Assembly (NCBI GenBank): GCA_963377175.1
Contig: CAUJNA010000524.1
Span: 548,501 to 612,500, forward strand
DNA length: 64,000 bases
Source: Effrenium voratum
Lineage: Eukaryota > Sar > Dinophyceae > Suessiales > Symbiodiniaceae
Direction: 5' to 3'
Shown here one piece after another: positions 58,924 through 64,000 of this stretch; position 1 is the first letter of the stretch, and every line of letters starts with the position of its first letter. The translations under genes were made by a program, and so were the position numbers. Below the pieces are notes generated by a model. The model was given only the letters and a program-made list of their open reading frames with translations, had not been told where the DNA came from and did not search any database.

Positions 58924-60052
58924 TGTTGAGGGTTAAAGGGAAACCAAAAGGAACACCACAATTTCCTATTATTGTAGCGAGTGGGGGGGGGGGGGGGAGA
59001 ATGAAACTGAGGACAACCCCCCCCCCCCGAATGTCAATGTCGCATGTCTTAGACGTTGGAAGATTCCCCCCGTGAAAGCTTGCGCCTCCAACGCTTTAAC
59101 GCGTATGTGTTTCCATGTCGGGGTGGAAGGGAGCGGCTTGGCAACGCTGTCGAGGGGGCCCTCCGAGCGCGGGTGAAACGTTCTTTGAAGCGGAGTTGCT
59201 CGCAGCCGGAGCCTCATGACACGGAGCAGACATAGTTACCCCATAGTGTTGCAGCATGTTTGTTGTCCACTAGTTGCATCCTGCCGGTTTCCATGGACAG
59301 GCTATCCCCCTTCGACATGTTCAAAGGGGGTTGCTTCTGAGCCCGCGAGCTTTCCCTTAAGCAACTCTTCGCCCACATTCCTTCTGCGGGTACGCTTCAG
59401 CTCGAGACTTGACCCTCCCAAAGGCCCAAGGTCAATAAAAGGATTCACTTGGTGTGTGTGTGTGTGGTTCATCCCAACACAAACATCGGCCACACCTAAT
59501 AAGACCACAAGTCCCCCCTCAAAACTGGGCCAGACAAAAAAAGGACTCCTGCAAAAAATGTGACAAGGGGTTGCCAAAGGTAAAACGATGGAAATCGAAA
59601 AGGGAAAACAAAAGGATTGCCGCAAGTAAGAAACCTTCATGGGTCTTCAAATCGGTCGTAAAAGAGCGCACATCCATCATCCGAAAGAGGCGGCCCAGCT
59701 CTCCCCTTCAAAAATTGATTGGCCCGGCCGTCCCTTCGACTTTCTGAATGTCAGTCCGGAATAAGGCAATGAGTCGGAATAACCCCGAAGTAAGCCATCC
59801 CTGGTGGTTTCCTAGGGGATTCCCTTCCGGTTTGTTCTTCCAAACCCCTCAAAATCATGTCCTCCAACACCTCTGAGTCGAAGAATACCGGCTCACCCCG
59901 GCCGAGTCAACCAACGTCCCAGGGAATTCAATTGAGTCCTGGGCTGTCCGTTTTCACATCCCCTGCCAAACGTCGAACACTTTGAGTGGTGTCGAAACTA
60001 CCGTAACTAAACCAACCGAAAACTGCTAAAAACCTGACTTGAACCGGATGGC

Positions 60053-60130
60053 GTGTCGAACTTCTCGGCTTCTCGGCTTCTCGGCTTCTCGGCTTGTCGC
60101 TGGTTTCTCGGCTTCTCGGCTTCTTGGCTT
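60053..60130 (+). repeat. (CGGCTTCT)n minisatellite
   Basis: About eight imperfect copies of an 8-bp unit (cggcttct), interrupted by cggcttgtcgctggttt. Confidence 0.85.
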
Positions 60131-60280
60131 CACGTTGTTCGCGCGGGCCCCCTTTACCCCTGCATTGAGAAAAAGAGAACCAAAATAGCACCCAACGTTG
60201 TCAGAGGGATATGTCCATCGCCGCCACGCGCGAAATCCGACGCCGCGAAAACCGCCGCGAGAGCGATCGAAGCGAAAAAC

Positions 60281-60401
60281 CTCGGCCCGGGCGGCTGTCG
60301 GGCACCCAGCTGGCCGGCAGCTCCAGCGCCAGGCCGGGGCTCTCGCAGAGCCGCAGACGCAGCGCCTGCAGAAGCTGCCTCGATCCGCCGATCCAGGCGC
60401 C
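60281..60401 (-). CDS. Internal exon
   Basis: The minus frame reads GAWIGGSRQLLQALRLRLCE and then SPGLALELPASWVPDSRPGRG before a GAG|GTTTTT donor. The Leu-rich amphipathic pattern and CTG/GCG/GAG codons are clearly coding-like. The exact acceptor is not settled (several AG dinucleotides). Function unknown. Confidence 0.55.
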
Positions 60402-60529
60402 GGGGTGGGCTTTGGGCTTTGGGTTGTTTTCTCTGCGATCTTTACGTAAGGACCTGGACCCTCCATTTGTTGTCGATATAAAAGGGACATCAATGCTTGG
60501 CTGCAATCATCCTGTCCCCTTTATGGGTA

Positions 60530-60840
60530 GTTGGAGGGGTTCTGGGGTGGTCGGGGCCGGGGGGTTCGTTTTGGGGGGGGTTGGAGGGGTTTGGGGGGGT
60601 TGGGGGGGTTCGGGGGTTGGGTGGTTGGAGGGGGTTGTGAGGGGTTGGGGGTTGGGGGGGGTTGGGGGGTGTTGGGGGGTTGGGGGGTGTTGGGGGGTTG
60701 GGAGGGGATGGGGTGGGTTGGGGGGTGATGTGTGAAGTAGTCGCTTATCCGGCTGGTGGGGGGGGAGGGGGGGGTTGGGTTGAAAGGTTTAGGGGGGGAT
60801 GGGGGTTGGGGAGGGGATGGATGGGGTGTGATCTTCAAAG
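60530..60840 (+). repeat. G-rich minisatellite (GGGGTTGGGGGG-like)
   Basis: About 300 bp of GGGG runs separated by T, TT, TTT or A, with G-quadruplex potential on the plus strand. On the coding (minus) strand it is a long C/A tract upstream of the exon near 60.4 kb and could serve as its pyrimidine-rich region. Confidence 0.85.
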
Positions 60841-61254
60841 GGTTGAAGTAGTCGCTCATCACAACGGCGACTTTTCAAGAATGAAGGAAGAGGGGTGAAG
60901 GTCGAGGGTGTTTAACGCGTTGAATGGGACTATGCATTTGTTTTGTCACTCTTTTGTGAAGGCTGTTGCAGGGTCCCTTGAAGGATACCAGCTGCGGCCA
61001 ATCAACAGCTAACCCGAGGCTAACCCCCATACCAGCTCATTAGAGTCCAAATCCTCTTGAAGCCAGTGGTTTTCGGATGTATGATGCTAAAAGGAAAAGG
61101 TGCTAGGTTGCACAGAAGGATCCCAGCTAAAAAGATTACAAGCTAAACTTACCACCCCTCCTTTTCCACCATGTTCCCTCTTTTCGAGGGTCATTGGGAA
61201 CAAAGCCACTGTGCGTGTGTCCCTTCTTTTGGGATCCAACAAAAAAAAAACTGA

Positions 61255-61335
61255 GGAACCCCACCCAACACCCATCCCACACCCACCCAAAACCACCCAA
61301 AACCACCCATCCCACCCCCCCCCCACCCCACCCGA
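61255..61335. repeat. (ACCC)n-type low-complexity tract
   Basis: Imperfect CACCCA/CACCCC repeats directly abut the donor side of the exon ending at 61,332. The minus strand here is G-rich. Confidence 0.8.
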
Positions 61336-61498
61336 AGCGCGCGCCACTTCCCCCCGCCTGCTGTGCCCCGACTCGATGCCCTCCGGCGCGCCCTCCGCGG
61401 TGTCCAGCACCGCCTTCCACGCCACGAAGGCCTCGCGCTTCCGACTGAGGCGACCGACCGAGGTGGCGCTTTCGAGCGGAGGGCCTCCGGTCGAAAGC
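61332..61498 (-). CDS. Internal exon
   Basis: The acceptor is cacacgtttctcag and the donor GG|GTGGGG. The 167-bp frame includes RKREAFVAWKAVLDTAEGAP followed by EGIESGHSRRGEVA, a charged, helix-like stretch with strongly G/C-ending codons. An antisense plus frame is open too but is mostly Ser/Pro/Arg. Its start phase does not fit the preceding exon, so a small exon may be missing between them. Confidence 0.55.
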
Positions 61499-62158
61499 CT
61501 GAGAAACGTGTGGCCCAAGCCGCTTCCTTGACCCAAAGCGGAAGGCCAAAAGACAAACAAAGCAACTACCATGATGGGTGTGTGTCTTTGAAGGGTATTT
61601 GTTTTCAGGTTAGGAAGGATCGCGAAAATCGGAGTAGCTTACAGGGAATTGTTTTGGTTGCTTGAGCAAAAAAAAAAAGAACTTTTGCTGTACCACAACT
61701 ATTTTTGGGGCACTTCTTCTCAACCCGCAGGAAGTCGCAAGTTGTCCCACCGATCGGTGCGAAATCGGTAGGGGAAATCGGTAGATGGAACGAACCCAGG
61801 CTTTGGTCCCAAAGGGAAACCACCAGTTGGATGGTTTATAGGGGTCATTCCATTTCTCCTTCCCTGCTGAGCACCGGCAAGAAAAGGCCACCTGAAAAAG
61901 AGCGCCATGAAAAGAACGAAAGATACTGTGCCACCACAGTTCATTTCCGTCACTTCGTGACTGACAGCCTCTGCCGCACGAATACCGAGTACACATCTGC
62001 CCTCTTTGCCACTGCATATTCCCAAGCTAGAGAGCCCATTGGCCCCTAGGCCTCGGGGCTTATCCCGGGAGCCCTCACAAATTCTGGACCTCAGCGAACT
62101 GCACTTCATTTCCAGGGATCTTTCTTTTCTTCGCGGGCAAAGACCTCTCCCACCCCAC

Positions 62159-62245
62159 CCGCCTCGCCCTCCAGCATGGTGCGCACCTGCACTCGGATCG
62201 CATCCCAGGTTCCCCCGGGGAAGTCCGAGTCTTGGGTGGTGTATT
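62159..62245 (-). CDS. Internal exon
   Basis: It follows an acceptor ending ccttttag and ends at a donor GG|GTGGGG. The 87-bp frame contains GGTWDAIRVQVRTMLEGEAG. Codons end mostly in G or C, unlike the flanking introns. No family recognised. Confidence 0.55.
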
Positions 62246-62607
62246 CTAAAAGGCTGACACTCTGTGGACATAAAGGAAAGCCGAAAGGAAAACCGTTTCA
62301 GTGGGTCAAGAGAGGCATACCCTCTCTGTCCCGAGAAACAAACATCCCCCAAGAAAACTCCACTAGCCCGAATTCGAATGATACCACAAAAAAAATGTGT
62401 TGGGGCCCCCAAATGTTGGCTTCAAGGAAGCATTGCGTGCCGTGGCGTCCAAGGGAAGGCTTCCCATGAGGGCACAATTGGCTGTCTCTTGTTCGAGGCC
62501 AGAACGAACTTTCAGAGAAGCCTATTGGCTTAAGAAGGTGTCTCGAAAAGCTGGACCTTTTAACTTTCGGTAAAGTTGGCCCTTTGGTCGATTTGAGGGG
62601 TCTCCCC

Positions 62608-62759
62608 TTTCTCTCCAGGCTTCTTCGGCTCCCAGAACGAGAACCGCCCAAACCGCGCAATTCGCCACTCCGACGCCGCCTGGTACCACTTGCTTTGCCA
62701 CAAGCTCCGGCAGGCCGCGGGCTCGCCCAGCACATGCGCGTGCAGCAGCCGGCGGTGTC
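62608..62759 (-). CDS. Internal exon, possible first exon of the FHA-domain gene
   Basis: The minus frame after an AG at 62,761-62,760 reads HRRLLHAHVLGEPAACRSLW and goes on with a Trp-rich stretch (QSKWYQAASEWRIARFG). It is very protein-like and not an ATG-initiated frame. The donor is unresolved. The plus strand of the same island also has a strong acceptor (ctttctctccag, 62,618) and donor (CAG|GTAAAG, 62,821) around FFGSQNENRPNRAIRHSDAA, so the strand call is contested. Function unknown. Confidence 0.45.
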
Positions 62760-62891
62760 CTCAGCCGGCGCAACGCGGCCGTGCCGTTGGAGCACGGGGC
62801 GGCTGGGGGGTTCTGGCTTCAGGTAAAGCACCCGTTTCTTTGTTTGCTTTTTTGTGCTTTTTCGGAGGGAGGCCAAACGGCAAGTTTTAAG

Positions 62892-63031
62892 CTCTGTGGA
62901 TGGGCGCAACCCACTTCGCACAGCGAAATGAAACCACGGTTGAAACCATAACGTTTGTTGCTATTTACAAGGGCATCGTCAGAAACCAGGGGTTTCTGAA
63001 AGGTGGTGCGAGATGGATTTCGTCCACAGTA
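62892..63031 (-). mobile_element. MITE, TACTGTGGATGG family (diverged copy)
   Basis: The left end ctctgtggatgggcg and right end gatttcgtccacagtag form an imperfect terminal inverted repeat. The interior shares caccac, aaccat..gttgctatttaca and ccaggggtttct with the copies at 16.27, 31.04 and 33.24 kb. No protein is encoded. Confidence 0.65.
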
Positions 63032-63033
63032 GG

Positions 63034-63433
63034 GGCTTATGGCTTCGGGTAGACGGTGCTTTTTGATAAGTCGGGGTTAAAACTTTGCCACCCCCCCCTT
63101 CTCCAAGCTGTGTACGTGACTTGGATGAGCAGGGAAAGCTAGTACATTTGAAGTCCTGGATGTATGCATGCCCATGAGCAGCTACTCACACAGTTGGATA
63201 AACCTCAAAACACAGTTGCAGTGTGTGATCCCGCCAGTTTGAAGAAGAAATCCGTTTTCTCAGGAGCATAGCAATTTACGCCTCATCCGCTCGATCCTCA
63301 TACCGCCAGATTCCAAAACAGCCTTTTCTCCCAGGGCAACGTGGTTTGATCCCAAAAGTTTTGCCACAAGCAAGCAGGCAAAAAGGGTTCCGCATGTGAC
63401 CCCCTTAAACATCACCCTAGAGGAAACGTCATA
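63034..63433. other. No feature recognised
   Basis: Ordinary-looking intronic or intergenic DNA without a coding island, splice pair or repeat that I can support. Confidence 0.4.
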
Positions 63434-63571
63434 CTCAAAACCTGTTATTAAAAATGATCTACCCGAACCATGCAACAACAAAAAACATAAGGACGAAGAT
63501 CCGCGCCTATTTATGGCAAGGGGATTATCCCTAACCCTCATCTACCGGGCGTTGGTTTTGATTGTGGCTTA
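63434..63571. mobile_element. Short dispersed element, AATCAAAACC family
   Basis: This roughly 130-bp block resembles the blocks at 1.43, 6.29 and 55.05 kb. All share an ACCATG centre, a gatatccgc-like stretch, a 'ctgggac..ccccttactaacc' or 'caaggggatta..ccctaacc' stretch and a right end near GGTTTTGATT that mirrors the left AATCAAAACC. No transposase is encoded, so it would be a non-autonomous MITE-like element. No target-site duplication is clear. Confidence 0.45.
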
Positions 63572-63702
63572 GATGTTCAAAACCATTAAAACTCGCTTCT
63601 TGAGCGGATTGGCGCAACGAAGTCTCAACTTGTCATTTACCTCCAAAATGGCAACCAAGCCCAAAAAAGTGACGAAAGCAACCAGGAACTGCCCGACCAC
63701 CA

Positions 63703-63727
63703 ACCAACCAACCAACCAACCAACCAA

Positions 63728-63758
<31 letters not shown>

Positions 63759-63796
63759 ACCAGCCAGCCAGCCAGCCAACAAGCCAACCAACCAAC
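63703..63796. repeat. Compound (CCAA)n/(CAGC)n microsatellite
   Basis: Runs of CCAA are followed by CAGC and then a mixture, giving a Pro/Thr/Asn/Gln-rich or, on the other strand, a Trp/Leu/Gly/Val-rich spurious reading frame. The same compound order occurs at 23.2 kb. Confidence 0.9.
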
Positions 63797-63829
63797 CCTT
63801 CCGGAACTCGGGACTCGTGAGAAAAGGGG

Positions 63830-63911
63830 AGAACTTCAGAGAAACCGAAACCAAGCCGAGGCGCTGTGGGGTTGCCAGCAGGGCTTCCAATGCAGCGCAG
63901 CCAGTACTCGG
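63830..63911. other. GC-rich exon-like island, strand undecided
   Basis: On the plus strand an open stretch runs from an AG at about 63,838 to a very good GTGAGT donor at 63,911. On the minus strand a frame containing ALEALLATPQRLGLVSV is equally protein-like but has no convincing splice pair. Transcript alignment would decide. Confidence 0.3.
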
Positions 63912-64000
63912 TGAGTCGCCCAATGAGCGGGGTCAGTTGGATACTCATGGTTCCGGGAACAAAAAAAGGAGACATGTTGGTCGAATTGAAAACCACCTTT

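Overview
This looks like nuclear DNA from an intron-rich protist. It has no compact genes, no operons, no ribosome-binding sites and no rRNA or tRNA. Most of the 64 kb is low-complexity and dispersed-repeat DNA. About every 0.5-3 kb there is a short, usually GC-rich island (40-170 bp) that reads as protein. These islands carry G/C-ending codons, an upstream AG behind a pyrimidine tract and a downstream GT (sometimes GC). Every island whose strand I can decide with some confidence reads on the minus strand, and the reading phase of one island often fits the next. Tiny exons, long introns, one-way coding, GC donors and intron-dwelling short inverted-repeat elements together suggest a dinoflagellate (Suessiales/Symbiodiniaceae-like). 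That is an inference; I found no complete spliced-leader relic. Exons were found by eye, so coordinates and phases are hypotheses.

Layout along the transcript direction (high to low coordinates). (1) 62.8-48.6 kb: about 16 exons of a gene with a forkhead-associated (FHA) phosphothreonine-binding domain split over at least three exons (52.75, 51.69, 51.06 kb) and a possible stop at 48,605. (2) 47.7-16.4 kb: about 25 further exons with no recognisable family, in one or more genes, interrupted by a large GC-rich satellite, an AT-rich block, AT microsatellites and a 1.7 kb minisatellite. (3) 14.69-14.06 kb: an unusually long open stretch encoding a signal-peptide-like start and a cysteine-rich module, ending in a stop. 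(4) 13.8-6.76 kb: about 8 exons of another gene with a plausible terminal stop at 6,759. (5) 4.7-0.3 kb: exons of a further gene that runs off the left edge.

The intronic DNA holds at least four families of short dispersed elements: a 130-bp element with TACTGTGGATGG-type inverted ends, one ending in AAGGACACCTATG, one ending in AATCAAAACC/GGTTTTGATT, and a very abundant GGTTTTAAAGGGAAACC element found in most introns. It also holds tandem arrays, long hairpins and mosaic microsatellites. The longest open frames in the window (25.7-27.9 kb and 49.4-50.8 kb) are repeat artefacts, not genes.
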